NCBI GenBank assembly: GCA_907165275.2
Contig: OU015651.1
Location: 11,926,501-11,990,500 of the forward strand
Direction of reading: 5' to 3'
Length of the DNA stretch: 64,000 nucleotides
Origin: Zygaena filipendulae
Taxonomy: Eukaryota; Arthropoda; Insecta; Lepidoptera; Zygaenidae
Shown piece by piece: positions 1-12,406 of this stretch. How positions within the stretch are numbered: position 1 is the stretch's first letter; the number at the start of each line of letters is the position of its first letter. Position numbers and translations under genes: made by a program. The notes beneath the pieces were generated by a model that was not told the origin of the DNA, searched no databases, and saw only the letters and a list, made by a program, of their open reading frames with translations.

Positions 1-1255
1 GTAAAAAAGTATAAAGATAAATTTAAGTGCTTTCACCAATGCGTGGACTAGCACGTGGAGGCCGGAACTACCTCGTTTCTCACAGATAAGTATCAGAACT
101 TCGATACAGAAGTGGATCGCAAACCAGAACTCCCGTTTAAAATCCAGCAGATCATGGTAGAGTAGTAAAAAAATTAAAAATATATTATTTTAAGAGTTCC
201 AATAGTACGTGGAGGCCGGAACTCCTTTGTTTCTCACAGATCAGCATCAGAACTCCAATACAGAAGTGGATCCGAGACCAGGATTCCCGTTTAAAGTCCA
301 GCAGATCATGGTAGAGTAGTTAAAAAGTTAAAGAATATTTATTTAACAGTTCCACTAGCACGTGGAGGTCGGAACTCCTTTGTTTCTCACAGATCAGCAT
401 CAGAACTCCAATACAGAAGTGGATCCGAGACCAGGATTCCCGTTTAAAGTCCAGCAGATCATGGTAGAGTAGTTAAAAAGTTAAAGAATATTTATTTAAC
501 AGTTCCACTAGCACGTGGAGGTCGGAACTCCTTTGTTTCTCACATATCAGTATCAGAACTTTGATACAGAAGTAGATCCAAAACAAGAACTCCCGTTTAA
601 AATCCAGCAGATCATAGTAGAGTAGTAAAAAAAATAAAAAAAAAAAATTTTAACAGTTCCACTAGCACGTGGAAGCCGGAACTCCTTTGTTTCTCACATA
701 TCAGTATCAGAACTTCGATACAGAAGTAGATCCAAAACCAGAACTCCTGTTTAAAATCCAGCAGATCATAGTAGAGTAGTAAAATAAATAAAAAAATAAA
801 ATTTTGACAGTTCCACTAGCACATGGAGGTCGGAACTCCATTGTTTCTTACAGATCAGTATAAGAACTTCGATACAGAAGTGGATCGCAAACCAAAACTC
901 CTGTTTAAAATCCAGCAGATCATGGTAGAGTAGTTAAAAAATTAAAAAAATATTATTTTAACAGTTCCAATAGCACGTGAAGGCCGGAACTCCTTTGTTT
1001 CTCACATATTAGTACCAGAACTTTGATACAAAAGTGGATCCAAAACCAGAACTCCCGTTTAAAATCCAGCAGATCATAGTAGAGTTTAAAAAAGGTAAAG
1101 AATATTAATTTAACAGTTCCACTAGCACGTGAAGGCCGAAACTCCTTTGTTTCTCACATATCAGTACCAGAACTTTGGTACAAAAGTGGATCCAAAACCA
1201 GAACTCCAGTTTAAAATCCAGCAGATCATGGTTTCCAAAATGTTAAAAGTTAAAA
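1..1255. repeat. Left arm of fold-back element: ~153-bp tandem array
   Basis: Eight tandem units repeat with a spacing of 152-154 bp, counted from the landmark GCACGTGGAG near 51, 205, 358, 511, 665, 819, 972 and 1124. Each unit contains CCGGAACTCC, a CAGAAGTGGATC block and CAGCAGATCATGG, separated by an A/T-rich spacer. The outer ~400 bp match 2890-3289 as an inverted repeat with only a few differences, and position 1 pairs with 3289. The element therefore continues beyond the left edge of the window. No coding potential is seen. Confidence 0.93.
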
Positions 1256-2622
1256 ATATTATTTTGATAGTTTGACGTATCACACTTATATGTTTGAGAT
1301 TAAAAAAATCATATTTAATTATAGGATACAGCCAAAGATGGGAACTCTTTTCTATAGAGTGCAAGGCCACTAATTCTCTCGATCGAACCTTCTGCTGTGA
1401 CCAGAACTCACATAAAAATATCAGCATATCACACTTTTATGTTTGAGATTTAAAAAAATCATATTTAATTTTAGGATACAGCCAGAGATGGGAACTCTTT
1501 TCGATAGAGTGTGAGACAAGTAATTTTCTCGACTACACCTCCCAATGAGACCGGAACTCACATAAAAATATCAGCATATCACACTTTTATGTTTGAGATT
1601 AAAAAAATCATATTTAATTATAGGATACAGCCAGAGATGGGAACTCTTTTCGATAGGGTGTAAGACCACTAATTCTCTCGGCTACACCTCCCAATGAGAC
1701 CGGAACTCACATAAAAATATCAGCATATCACACTTTTATGTTTGAGATTAAAAAAATCATATTTAATTATAGGATACAGCCAGAGATGGGAACTCTTTTC
1801 GATAGGGTGTAAGACCACTAATTCTCTCGACTAAACCTCCCAATGAGACCGGAACTCACATGAAAATATCAGCATATCACACTTATATGTTTGAGATTTA
1901 AAAAAATCATATTTAATTTTAGGATACAGCCAGAGATGGGAACTCTTTTCGATAGAGTGTGAGACCACTAATTCTCTCGACTACATCTCCCAATGAGACC
2001 GGAACTCACATAAAAATATCAGCATATCACACTTATATGTTCGGGATTTGAAAAATTCATATTTAATTATAGGATACAGCCAGAGATGGGAACTCTTTTC
2101 GATAGGGTGTAAGACCACTAATTCTCTCGACTAAACCTCCCAATGAGACCGGAACTCACATGAAAATATCAGCATATCACACTTATATGTTTGAGATTTA
2201 AAAGAATCATATTTAATTTTAGGATACAGCCAGAGATGGGAACTCTTTTCGATAGAGTGTAAGACCACTAATTCTCTGGACTACACCTCCCAATGAGACC
2301 GGAACTCACATAAAAATATCAGCATATCACACTTTTATGTTTGGGATTTGAAAAATTCATATTTAATTATAGGATACAGCCAGAGATGGGAACTCTTTTC
2401 GATAGGGTGTGAGACCACTAATTCTCTCGACTACATCTCCCAATGAGACCGGAACTCACATAAAAATATCAGCATATCACACTTTTATGTTTGAGATTAA
2501 AAAAATCATATTTAATTATAGGATACAGCCAGAGATGGGAACTCTTTTCGATAGGGTGTGAGACCACTGATTTTCTCGACTACACCTCCCAATGAGACCG
2601 GAACTCACATAAAAGCTCCAAA
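1256..2622. repeat. Central ~149-bp tandem array of fold-back element
   Basis: About nine head-to-tail units repeat every ~148-150 bp with the landmark AGAGATGGGAACTC (near 1334, 1484, 1632, 1782 and so on). Each unit also has ATATCAGCATATCACAC and CCAATGAGACCGGAACTC. The sequence is unrelated to the flanking 153-bp units except for the shared word GGAACTC. The array is bordered on both sides by the same junction in opposite orientation (GATAGTTTGACGTA near 1266 and TACGTCAAACTATC near 2626), so it is the loop region of an inverted repeat. Confidence 0.92.
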
Positions 2623-3289
2623 TATACGTCAAACTATCAAAATAATATTTTTACATTTAAAATGCTGGAAACCATGATCTGCTAGATTTTAAACAGGAGT
2701 TCTGGTCTTGGATCAACTTCCGTATAGGAGTTTTGATGCTGATCTGTAAGAAACAAAGGAGTTCCGGCTTCCACGTGGTAGTGCAACTGTTAAATTAAAA
2801 TTCTTTAACTTTTTACCTGCTCTACCATGATCTGCTGGATTTTAAACGGGAGTTCTGGTTCACGATCCACTTCTGTATCGAAGTTCTGATACTGATCTGT
2901 GAGGAACAAAGGAGTTCCGGCCTCCACGTGCTAGTGGAACTGTTAAATAAATATTCTTTAATTTTTTAACTACTCTACCATGATCTGCTGGACTTTAAAC
3001 GGGAATCCTGGTCTCGGATCCACTTCTGTATTGGAGTTCTGATGCTGATCTGTGAGAAACAAAGGAGTTCCGGCCTCCACGTACTATTGGAACTCTTAAA
3101 ATAATATATTTTTGAATTTTTTTACTACTCTACCATGATCTGCTGGATTTTAAACGGGAGTTCTGGTTTGCGATCCACTTCTGTATCGAAGTTCTGATAC
3201 TTATCTGTGAGAAACGAGGTAATTCCGGCCTCCACGTGCTAGTCCACGCATTGGTGAAAGCACTTAAATTTATCTTTATACTTTTTTAC
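2623..3289. repeat. Right arm of fold-back element: inverted 153-bp units
   Basis: Four units of the left-arm repeat are present in reverse orientation (CTCCACGTGC-type landmarks near 2772, 2925, 3075 and 3230). The arm begins with the mirrored junction to the central array and ends at the mirror of position 1. It has half as many units as the visible left arm, so unit number has changed since the inverted repeat formed. Confidence 0.92.
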
Positions 3290-3735
3290 TTTTATACTAT
3301 GATCTGCTGGCTCTTTAACGGGAGTTCTGCACCTAATTCTAGTTCTATTCTAGAGTGCTGATATCGAACATTAAGAAACAAAAGGTTTCTTGCCTCAAAA
3401 CAGCTTTAAAACCCTTTTATTACGATTAAAATCTAATTATTTTTACTTCTAGACCCATATTTACGGATTGATTTTTTTAGGGTAAGACCGCCAGAACTAT
3501 TTCTGAAAAGTATCAGGAACTCCACAACTAACCTTAACGCAAAAGAAAATCGCTTTTATTTTTGATTTTCCGGAAAATGATCTGCTACGGGAAGTTAGCA
3601 GATCATTTTTTCAACAGCGTTTTTTTCAGGTTTAAACGCCGGAACTATTTCTAAAAAGTATCAGGAACTCTAGAACTCAGCTGCATGCGAACAGAACTCT
3701 AAAAAAAAATTGATCTGCTGGCAAATGATATGCCA
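3290..3735. repeat. Degenerate outer units of the fold-back element
   Basis: Past the mirror point the 153-bp unit continues in decayed form: ATGATCTGCTGG near 3299 and 3710, and two direct copies of GGAACTATTTCTRAAAAGTATCAGG near 3493 and 3641. The repeat signal stops near 3735, which may be the right end of the element. The matching left end is outside the window. Confidence 0.6.
3574..3609. other. Perfect 14-bp-stem hairpin
   Basis: AAAATGATCTGCTA at 3574-3587 is exactly complementary to 3596-3609, with an 8-base loop. The stem contains the ATGATCTGCT word found in every 153-bp unit, so it is probably a folded-back pair of unit edges rather than an independent signal. Confidence 0.7.
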
Positions 3736-3754
3736 AGTTCACGCAGACAAAATC

Positions 3755-3850
3755 CATGCAGTAGTTTTTGAGTTTATCGCGAACAGACAGATAAACAGAC
3801 GCGGTGGAGGACTTTATTTTATAATACATATGTAAGGGATTATAGTTAGG
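3755..3850 (+). repeat. RepB-type interspersed repeat fragment
   Basis: This short piece carries GTTTTTGAGTTTATCGCGAA followed by a CAGACAGATAAACAGAC run and a TTTATTTTATAATACATA tail. The same order of words appears in the interspersed repeats at 29209-29390 and 29391-29690. Confidence 0.55.
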
Positions 3851-4017
3851 ATCGATTCTAAACGTTATCCTCAATATATTAGTGTAATTCGTATTTTTGA
3901 TTCAAAATTTATGTTTTTACTTTAATCTAGACTAAAAACTATATAATTATAACTACTAACGCCATTTTTTACATAAGTACCTATAGATAAAAAGTAGGTA
4001 CCTAGTCACGTATTTAA

Positions 4018-4470
4018 TTAAAAATAAAAAATCCAAAAATCGCTATAGGTGTACCTATAATTTTTGAAGAATTCCCTCGATTACTCCAAGATCCCATCAT
4101 CAGATCTCGACTTGGTGACAATGGAATCAATTTGGGAGTATCCCCTATCAAAAAAAAAAAACAATTTTCGAAATCGCTGCAATCGGAACCCGTGAAATAC
4201 GTATTATTGTCGAGTAGTTCCGATGACCATCTGTGGTCTTCATCATCAGTTCCACTTCTTAAAATTTTGCTTTCCAGAAGCAAATGAACGATTTACTATA
4301 AAAAATACCCAAATCGCTATAGGTGTGCCTATAATTTTTGAAGAGTTTCTTCGATTTCTCCAAGATCCCATCATCAAATTCCGACTTGGTGGCAATGGGA
4401 CCTAATTGGGAGTAAACCCTTTCGAACAAAAAATGAATTTTCGAAATCGGTCCAACCGTCTTCGAGTAAT
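4018..4470 (+). repeat. Direct repeat pair of an interspersed element
   Basis: Two imperfect copies (about 4020-4205 and 4300-4470) share ATCGCTATAGGTGTRCCTAT, AGATCCCATCATCA and a TTTCGAAATCG segment. The spacing is about 280 bp. No open frame is conserved between the copies. The element family is not recognised. Confidence 0.6.
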
Positions 4471-4486
4471 CGGTACATTAAAAAAA

Positions 4487-4547
4487 AAAACGTACATACA
4501 ATCGAACATAGAACCTCCTCCTATTTGGAAGTCGATTAAAAATGTAT
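4487..4547 (-). repeat. Lepidopteran interspersed tail, copy 1
   Basis: Carries TACATACAATCGAACATAGA, then CCTCCTCC and TTTGGAAGTCG. Close relatives lie at 18328-18392 (opposite strand) and 27962-28018 (same orientation), so this is a dispersed repeat and not a gene. Confidence 0.65.
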
Positions 4548-5374
4548 GTAAATTTTAATACTTTCGAATCATTAACACAAAATGAATGCATCTTACTGTA
4601 TCTCTATTAAGTATTTATTTTGTTTTGACTATGTTTTTTTTGGCCTCTCTTCCTGCGGATGCCTTACGTTTATCATTTGCTTAAATTATTCACAATAATA
4701 ATCTAATTTTAACACCTCGATACTACGAAAACAAGGATCAAGATCTCGTTAGAACTTTTAAAAAATAAGTTTATTGAGTTTTCGTCACGATTTAAGTGTA
4801 TTTGCTGTGTTAATGTGTGTCTGAGTTATTTAAAAGCCTAGGAGGTAAATATTCATAACAGTAGATAGATACTTAAATAAACCAGATGTCTCCCCTCCCC
4901 CTCTTGAAGGGTTTTCTCCATAGTGATTGAATTAGCACCAAAAACCTTGAAATATGTATTTCTTTATTTTAAACTAGCTGTTCCCGCAACGTGTCTTGTA
5001 TAAAATAATTCAAACTATAGACTCGGTTTTATCTTGTTCCTGATTCGCCCCGCAGAGTTTCGTCCCACATAAAAATTCTTTTTTCGACCCAGTTTTTATT
5101 TCTATTTCGTCTCGAAAATAATAGTAATGAATAACTTATTATTTTATTCTTGTTTAGTCCCACTTTTTATTCTTTATTCGCCTCGAGTAGTGATTCGTGT
5201 ATTTTACAACATGTTTTGTACAGTTAGCTTAAAAATCATTACAAATCGTGTTATTAACAATCTATTATAAACTCAACAATATGTTACTTAATACCAGAAA
5301 ATTAAAAGCCACAGAAGTCACTTTTTAAAGTAAAATGTCAAAAACTCGAAGTTCAATGTTAACGAAATCATTCT
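4548..5374. other. No gene seen; one old RepA remnant
   Basis: This stretch is AT-rich with no open frame having splice support. Around 4974-5065 a worn copy of the RepA repeat (CTAGCTGTTCCCGC) can be recognised. Confidence 0.5.
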
Positions 5375-5554
5375 GTGGGGGGAGCACGAATTGTTTCGCT
5401 CTCGTCCTTTCGATATCGAGCGTTTTTTTTTTTTTTGTATGGAAAATGAACAGCGCCATCTATTCAGTGTCGTTCATTTTCCATACAAAAAAAAACGCTT
5501 TGACATTACGACGATATCAACAGACGAAAGCCAAAAAATTCGTGCTCCCCCCAC
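5375..5554. mobile_element. Palindromic MITE with CCCC-rich inverted ends
   Basis: GTGGGGGGAGCACGAATT at 5375-5392 is the exact reverse complement of 5537-5554. A second inner inverted pair (TTGTATGGAAAATGAAC against GTTCATTTTCCATACAA) flanks a ~20-bp centre near 5453-5472. The whole 180 bp can fold into one long hairpin. The open frames over it are accidental. Confidence 0.8.
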
Positions 5555-7600
5555 TGATGTGATTCTGATACAAAGAGGATTTGAAACCATTATATTTTTT
5601 ATAAGGATAGTAATTCAAAATCGCTTTATTATCATAATATTAGGTTAGTAGTCAAAATCCCTAAATGCAACTTCAAGGTCAAACGAACTTTGCGCGGTCA
5701 TATCAAATGTGTAGGGAGGGACATAATAAAATTATGTAGGTATGACATACAAATGCCTGTTTATTCGGTCACCGATCGATCAGGGATTCATAGTGGAGTG
5801 CGTTGCAATCGCTGCGCAATATAAGTAGTATTTCAATCCGTGCCTTATTGCGACATCCATTGCCATTTGCATACAAAAGCCGATCGTCCAAGTCAACTGG
5901 ATGCACTTGAGTGGCCGACGTAATTAAGGATTTGTTAGTATTCGGATTAGCGCAGTTGTAATAGTTCTGTCCATTATAATTAAAGTACCATCTAATAAAA
6001 GTGGCAATAAAGCCGCTTAGTTATTTTTTTTTTTTCACTAATCGATGCTACAGCAACAACAACTTTTAGGTAGGTAGGAATATCATTATGAAAACTGTTA
6101 TATTTACCAATTTTACGAGTAGCGCAACTCTAATTAAACAAATTTCACTTCAGTGTGCTGTTATTAGAGTTAAAAAGGCGTTTTGTATTTAAACAATGGT
6201 TATTTACTCGAAAAGTGAATTATTCATGGAAATTTTTTTTGTTATCATGAACCCTATCTTTCGGCTTGCTACCCCTTCCCTCGTCTAAGAGCCTAAATTA
6301 ACCATTTTTTTTCTCTAAAGAAAAAAAATAACGCAACCAAATTTAAGTATTATTAATAATTTATAATAATTAAAGATACGAGTTGCAATCCAAAATTATT
6401 AATACCCAATACTCTGTATACTGCGATATAGTTATAGTAGAATTTTTTAAAGTTACTATACAAGGTGGATCACTTCAAAGAATGACTATGCTAGCTGTAG
6501 AAGGATGAACGATTTGAATTCCCAAGTAAAGACGTAAACGCGGTTAATTGAGTCAGACATTTATTGCAAGATCATTATTTTCCTTGTGACATCACGATGA
6601 AAAACCCAAGCGTTCACTCTTTTGCATATAATATTAATTTGTATGCATTCGAGTATAAATTAATATATTTACTATACGATACTTTAATAAATTAGTGCGT
6701 ACATTCTACTATATTTTTCCCCGCGACTCTACTCGCGCAGGTGCCACTGGGTCGCGCCAATATTTTATATTATATACATAATATGTTGTTTCAAATTGTC
6801 ATAACTCCTCTTCCTGTAAACCGATTATATAATTGTGATAAAACAAAACCTATGTTTTAAGTTAGATTATAAGTAAAGTAATTGCGAATATTTTTGTAGA
6901 TAACATTAGTAGGTATACTTACGTGATGCATTGCATTTTTTAAAATATCTTCAATATACACACTAACCTTATACGGTTTTATTATATCTATGGCATTAAT
7001 ATTTCGCATCGCATAACGTTGACCATCATACCTACCTACTCTATGTGTGAAAATCTTAACTCTATTTGAAGAGCATTCTTGTTTGTTTACATTGTTTATT
7101 TACATACATTAAATTAAATGCCCGTACAACTACTCGTTGTTATCTTGTCATTAATGTATCATACCAACACGTGTATCATAAACTATGACTAAAACTACAG
7201 ATTACCGACACTTTATTACAATTACTGGATTTGTTTAGTTTTAATTAAAATAAACATTCTGTTTACATATAAGTAAGTATTGATTATATCATTATATCAC
7301 ATCGACTTGCTACTAAAGTAAGACGTTCAGCCAAAAAAATATGAAATTTTTTGTCAATGTGTCTACCTATGCAGAAACAATATGGCGGCCAACTTAAACT
7401 CAGGGACCCAAAGCTGATATTCCTCTTGTTGCTCTATCAACTCAGAAACTACTCTTATACTAAATACGTTAGCTAAATAGCTGGTATTTAAACATTTCAA
7501 CACATTTTACCCAAGCACAGCAGCCCGATAAACTTCCCATTATAAGCTCATTTTGGACGAGACGGTCTGTACAAATTTTCACAGTTAGGTAGGTATTATA
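5555..7600. other. No gene or clear repeat recognised
   Basis: AT-rich DNA with no convincing open frame, splice structure or RNA gene seen on either strand. Confidence 0.5.
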
Positions 7601-8298
7601 CAGGGTGTAAGGGTAAACGAGACGAGGGACGTATTGAAGCAGGATGTTGAGTATTCGATCCTCGCCTCAACTTTCTAAAAAAAAATCATAGATTTGACGT
7701 AAAGAAATTAGTCAGGAAAATTGACCGCGAGTCATTCAACTTTGTTCCTTTGTTTTACCACTTGCCGACAAATTTTGAAAGGCCTGCGTACTCTTATATT
7801 GTTATCCCAGTTTTTCTCTGTGATTTATTAGTGTTTTATTAGTAATATTAGTAATAATAATAATAAAGTTTATTTCGACACAAACAATACTATGATCAAT
7901 AAACATTAAACAACAATAACAATACTCATCATTTAGGATACTGGAGGTTGCCCTAAGCGATGCCTGTATTTCAACTCTCCAGTGGTCCATAAAGATGTTG
8001 GTAAGTGAAGTGATCATGTGAAGTGGTCATTCGCAAGTGAAAACGTTGTTAGGTACAATATTCATATTGATATTTAACATAATTATATTAAAATAAAAAC
8101 CTAAATATATATGTGTGGGTGTGTGTGTATACATATATGTGTGTGCCTCTGCGTGTATGTGTATGTATTTATGGGTGTATGCGTGCGTGTGTTTGTGTGG
8201 ATGTGTGTGTTTATATTATGATACTATTTATTTGTAATATTTATATCAGTAAGCATGAATTATCGAAGGTTTCAAGATCTCCCTTAACCTTACACCCG
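7601..8298. mobile_element. Probable TIR element with CAGGGTGTAAGG ends
   Basis: CAGGGTGTAAGGGTAA at 7601-7616 is matched in reverse complement, with two differences, by 8284-8298. The ~700-bp interval contains an ATAATAATAATAAAG run, a TTTATTTCGACACAAAC word and the TG microsatellite, but no credible open frame. The ends resemble short non-autonomous DNA elements. No target duplication could be fixed. Confidence 0.4.
8106..8222. repeat. Imperfect (TG)n microsatellite
   Basis: A run dominated by TGTG with interspersed TATG, GCGTG and TTTGTG words. The Cys/Val-rich open frame across it is a translation of the dinucleotide repeat. Confidence 0.9.
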
Positions 8299-8589
8299 GT
8301 ATATTGACCTTTATGGGCCTAAGTTATTTTATGAACGTGACAGGTGGACGTTTCTGTCTTGGTACTTCTATCTAAGTAGTAGATAATTATAACCTTTGAT
8401 GCGGTTCTCAAGCGCAGCAACGAGCATACCTTCGCGTGGGATCTGCGCTCGATTGTTCTAACTCTTTGAATCACCACTAAAACCCACATTAGCCACTTTG
8501 ATTTGAACAATTAATGCTTGTTCCTACAACGAGAAACACGTGAGCCGGCTTATTCTCCACTCGGCACGTAAATGATAACGTGACAGAAG

Positions 8590-8760
8590 CCTAGCGGTGG
8601 AATTCTCGCCTCTTATTCAGAGGGTGTGCAATGTGCATGGGGTTCAAACTAAATTATTACCATTCTTTACAGCATCGTTAATTAGTGGTTAGCGGATCTC
8701 TGATCTCACGCTTGCTGGGGTTGCGCGTTTGACTCCCGAGTCGGGGTTAAATTTATGTTA
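8590..8760 (+). mobile_element. tRNA-derived SINE-like head, two modules
   Basis: Two successive stretches look like RNA polymerase III promoters. The first has TAGCGGTGGAATTC (A-box-like), then GGGTTCAAAC (B-box-like). The second has TAGTGGTTAGCGGATC, then GGGTTGCGCGTTTGACTCCC. Neither folds into a full tRNA by eye, so a tRNA-derived SINE is more likely than a functional tRNA. Confidence 0.45.
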
Positions 8761-8809
8761 TAAACATTTGCATTCACGCTTAGTTCTTCATAATCTTTGC
8801 ATATTATAA

Positions 8810-9118
8810 AACAAAGTCCTCCGCTGCGTCTGGCTGTCTGTCTGTCTGTTCGCGATAAACTAAAAAACTACTGAATGGATTTTCATGCGGTTTTCACCAA
8901 TAGATAGAGCGATTTATGAGGTATATAACTTGTCAAGGTTTTGTGTAACGATAATTGATGGAAGTGTAAAGTACTTTGTTAAGCTTTCATGCTGTGACGT
9001 GTGTAAGCCTCACGGAAGGGTGCAGGTTAGTCTGCCTCCGACGACCAAGAACGACGCGCGTTTTACGTAAGAGTAATTCCCGCAGGAATTCGTGATTCGT
9101 GATTCGTAAAACGTGATA
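8810..9118 (-). repeat. RepB interspersed repeat, old copy
   Basis: Reads in the order GTCTGTCTGTCTGTTCGCGATAAA, then ACTGAATGGATTTTCATGCG, and ends with CCCGCAGGAATTCG and AAGCTAGT. This is the reverse orientation of the repeat described at 29391-29690. Confidence 0.55.
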
Positions 9119-10390
9119 AAGCTAGTATAATAATATTATGTACCTACAATACAGGACATTATCACACCGCCATCTGTACATAATACTTAAATAGTACGCT
9201 TTTTTGTAAATACATACTAAACACCCAAACTTCGAATAAACACAAATATGTATTTATCACTTAAATGACCTGACGCGGGAAGGAAACCTGCAATACCTGG
9301 CAAAGCAGTCTACTACCTATATAATTTTCTGTGATCAGTACCTACCTACCACTAATTCAAAATTAAAACGATGACTCTAGTAAAAAACCGCGTCACAAAA
9401 AAACATTTTTTGTCTTCAATAGTTTGCGATACAAGCTTACTCACTAAGTAGGTACATACGTAGGTCGTGACCTCAAGCTTGTGAGTCTAAGAACAAGTAA
9501 AAGCTTACGTCATGGAAGGAACTTTACACTCACGATACTTTGAATTTGAAAAAAGAGCAATGTAACGCATCAAACTTTTGATGATTCACTTTTTTATGCC
9601 TAATTTTAAAGAAAAGATATACCGATTTCATAAAGGTTTATAGGTACTGTCATATAATTCTGCGTCGACAATAAGATATTCAGGTTCTTTTGTTCTTACT
9701 TCATTGTAAACGCCTTAATTTTTCTATAATGTCTGGCATTAATAATAATAAAATAATTATATTGTTTTTCTGTGCGTCATCTCCTAAGCCAGAATACTAT
9801 GTAAAGAAGCGACACTCTCCGCCCGCCGCCCCCCACCAACTTCGCACCTCGCCGCACCTCGCCACAAGGCATGGGTAAGCTTATAGTAGAGGTGACAGCT
9901 GTGTAGGCTGGTGCTGCTGTGTGTATGTTGGACAACGTCAAATTTGAACTGTCTCTCCGTTACTCGCCGCGCCCTATACGAGTCTTACGGCACACGCACA
10001 CATACCTACAACACGTGTGCACACAGGCCAGTCGCCTGTAGTAGTGGAACGTTCATAAAACGGTTCGCTTTTATGGAGTGTCACTGCAGTTTTATCCTTT
10101 TTCCGGCTAATAAACACGGTCAAAATGAAGAATTTCGACTGCAGTGCCGACATTGCACATTGAGTGTCCGTCAGTTGTGCCTTTCACCGCTACAATGGAA
10201 CAATTGCAGCTAAAATCTGCACCGACCCGGTTCACTGCGCGCGCGTTGTTCGCGAATGAGATTCGTGAGATGACTCTAAGTTTATTGCAAAAATAAAATA
10301 CGATAGACATAAACGAGACAGTTTTAAGTAGCACGAAAACAACAATTCCTCCCGGGTAAAGAGAGACAGAGCAGATTTTTGTTACTATAT
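9119..10390. other. No gene seen
   Basis: Open frames here are short and lack splice sites or recognisable domains. The C-rich patch near 9818-9870 and the CACACG words near 9993-10025 are compositional. Confidence 0.45.
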
Positions 10391-10560
10391 ACTAGCCGTT
10401 CCTCGCGGTTTCATCCGCGTTAATTTTCATCGGAGTTCCTTCTTGAATTCCAGGGCAAAAGTACCCTATTTACCTTTTTTGTACCTCTGACAATGTTTAT
10501 GAAAATTTCATGTTAATTGGTTAAGTAGTAAACTAACAAATATATTACCGCGAAATGTGC
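10391..10560 (+). repeat. RepA SINE-like repeat, diverged
   Basis: Family description: RepA starts near CTAGCTGTGCCCCGCGG, runs through TTCCGGGATAAAAAGTACCC, then a GTAACAAACAGACAGAC stretch, and ends close to TTTATAATATTAGTA. It resembles the abundant lepidopteran SINE-like class (Metulj-type is a guess). This copy has TCCTCGCGGTTTCATCCGCG and then loses similarity. Confidence 0.65.
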
Positions 10561-12300
10561 GATTTCATCCGGTACATATTATGTATTCCGGGATTCCTTC
10601 AAGAACAACAACAAAAAATCCCGGTATCTTTTGTTACGTTGCGACACAATAGAAAAATAATACATAAGGTATCCACTATATTTCTACTCTTATATCTATC
10701 TTGTGTTAGAACATAGTTAGTTTGGCAACATATAATACCATCATATAGTCGATAGTTAGATGTAAGAGTGGCAAATAAAGCTGTGTAATTGTTAAATTGA
10801 TGGCAGTTAGGCTAAGCAAGACTTACACTTTCAAAGGCGAATATCTACTGACATGCAACACATGCAACTTCTGAATTAGTTACGGACCACGGTTAAGTTA
10901 AATACTCAAAGTAACTGCAAAACGTTTCACAGACAATCGAGCGTGAAATATGTTAACCTCAATAATATTAGGCTCTATGCAACCTTTATTTTAATAACGG
11001 TATCTAAGTTTTTTTTTTTTCGTAAAAATTTAATTCACAGGACTGTAATTATAAGCTTCGATCACTATGGATTTTTGATTTTTATCTACTAGCTGTTGTC
11101 GCTCCGCTCGTTAGCTATTCGGAAATTATAGAACCAGTGTTAGCAACCGTAAGCATTATAGACACACAATGCATGTCTACCCTTAAATATTACAATGACT
11201 TGCATTGCTTGTTATCGTTGTTAGTCATTGCAGAGACATTGTTAATTGCCTACGTTATATGTACGTGGTCGATAAGCTGTTGTTAGCCGACTAATTGTAC
11301 AAATAATGTTACTAAAGTCTAGAAGTCTAGATAGTAGTTATTATAAAAAACACAAACGAATATTTGCCAATGCTATTTCGTTAGTGCAACATGAATAATT
11401 CAAGCGTTGTAAAAAAATATTGAATACTGTTTCAGCAATAGATTAACGACCTATAACCGCGACTTCTTTTATTGTCATTGACCTTATGATAACTATAACA
11501 AATAGGTTTTCTAGCGGTTGCATAATTAACCTTAGGTATTTGATTTATAATAATTAATCACTTTTTAGAATATCTCGTAATATAAGTTATTGGTTTTGCT
11601 TCATATTCGAGCAGAAAATTTGTGCTTACTAACTTTTGCATTAAAGCTATTTTACCTGGATTATATGCCTTCTTTAAGAGTATTCTATATTAAGCATGTT
11701 GACCCTGAACTAAAGTTGTAATAACTTTCAAACGTTCAATCGACCAACGATCGTCCGCGTCTTGGTTAGCTATATTCTTTCAGCATGATATCATTTCGTG
11801 TTGAAAATATTTCGCATACACAGGTTGTTCAAAATTTTACCAACGTCGTAATACAGGTATAATTTTATTGTTATTACTTGCAATTTTGACTGTTTGTAAA
11901 AATCTATTATAATACTTTCATAACCAACATTAACATTTATTTGTAATTAAATTATTGTAGTGTAAAGCGTCTGGCGAGACCAACGACCGAATGACATTCG
12001 ATCAGTAGTCCAACCATCGCAATACTCATAACACTCATAGTAAGCATAGCAAATTGATTTTCCATGGAAGGTACTTAAAAAGAAGTGAGAACGGGTGAAT
12101 CGCTAGTTGTTCATTAAAAACATGAATTACGACCATGTGTCTTCCGATATTTTACCATTTTAAAACGCAATTAAATTTGAAACAACCTTTACATACAGCT
12201 TGTTGCATATCAGTAGCGAAAACAAAATTATTTGTTTACATATTTGTTTTCTTTGTCAATCGAAAGTGTGTCTGGGCGTGCCGCGACGCGCACGTCAACG
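10561..12300. other. Upstream region of the SEA/EGF gene; nothing else seen
   Basis: AT-rich sequence without a supported frame. Regulatory sequence for the gene starting at 12407 presumably lies here, but no specific element can be pointed to. Confidence 0.4.
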
Positions 12301-12307
12301 ATTGGTA

Positions 12308-12312
12308 TCAGT
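12308..12312 (+). promoter_or_regulatory. Possible initiator (TCAGT)
   Basis: The arthropod initiator consensus TCAGT occurs 95 bp before the proposed ATG at 12407. The pentamer is common by chance, so this is only a candidate transcription start. Confidence 0.2.
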
Positions 12313-12406
12313 GAATCGCTATGAATATCGAAGAAAATTATCATCGAAGAGTGTGTGGAACAGTGATCTTCAAATGAGAAATGTTTTAAAAGTTTGAGTG
12401 ACGAAA

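Noticed and set aside
1..3289. CRISPR-like regular repeats
   Set aside because: Whole ~150-bp units repeat with no unique spacers, and the surroundings are clearly animal DNA; these are satellite arrays.
8113..8307. Cys/Val-rich small protein
   Set aside because: Translation of a (TG)n microsatellite.
8590..8760. Functional tRNA genes
   Set aside because: A- and B-box-like words are present, but no complete acceptor stem or cloverleaf could be drawn; a SINE head fits better.
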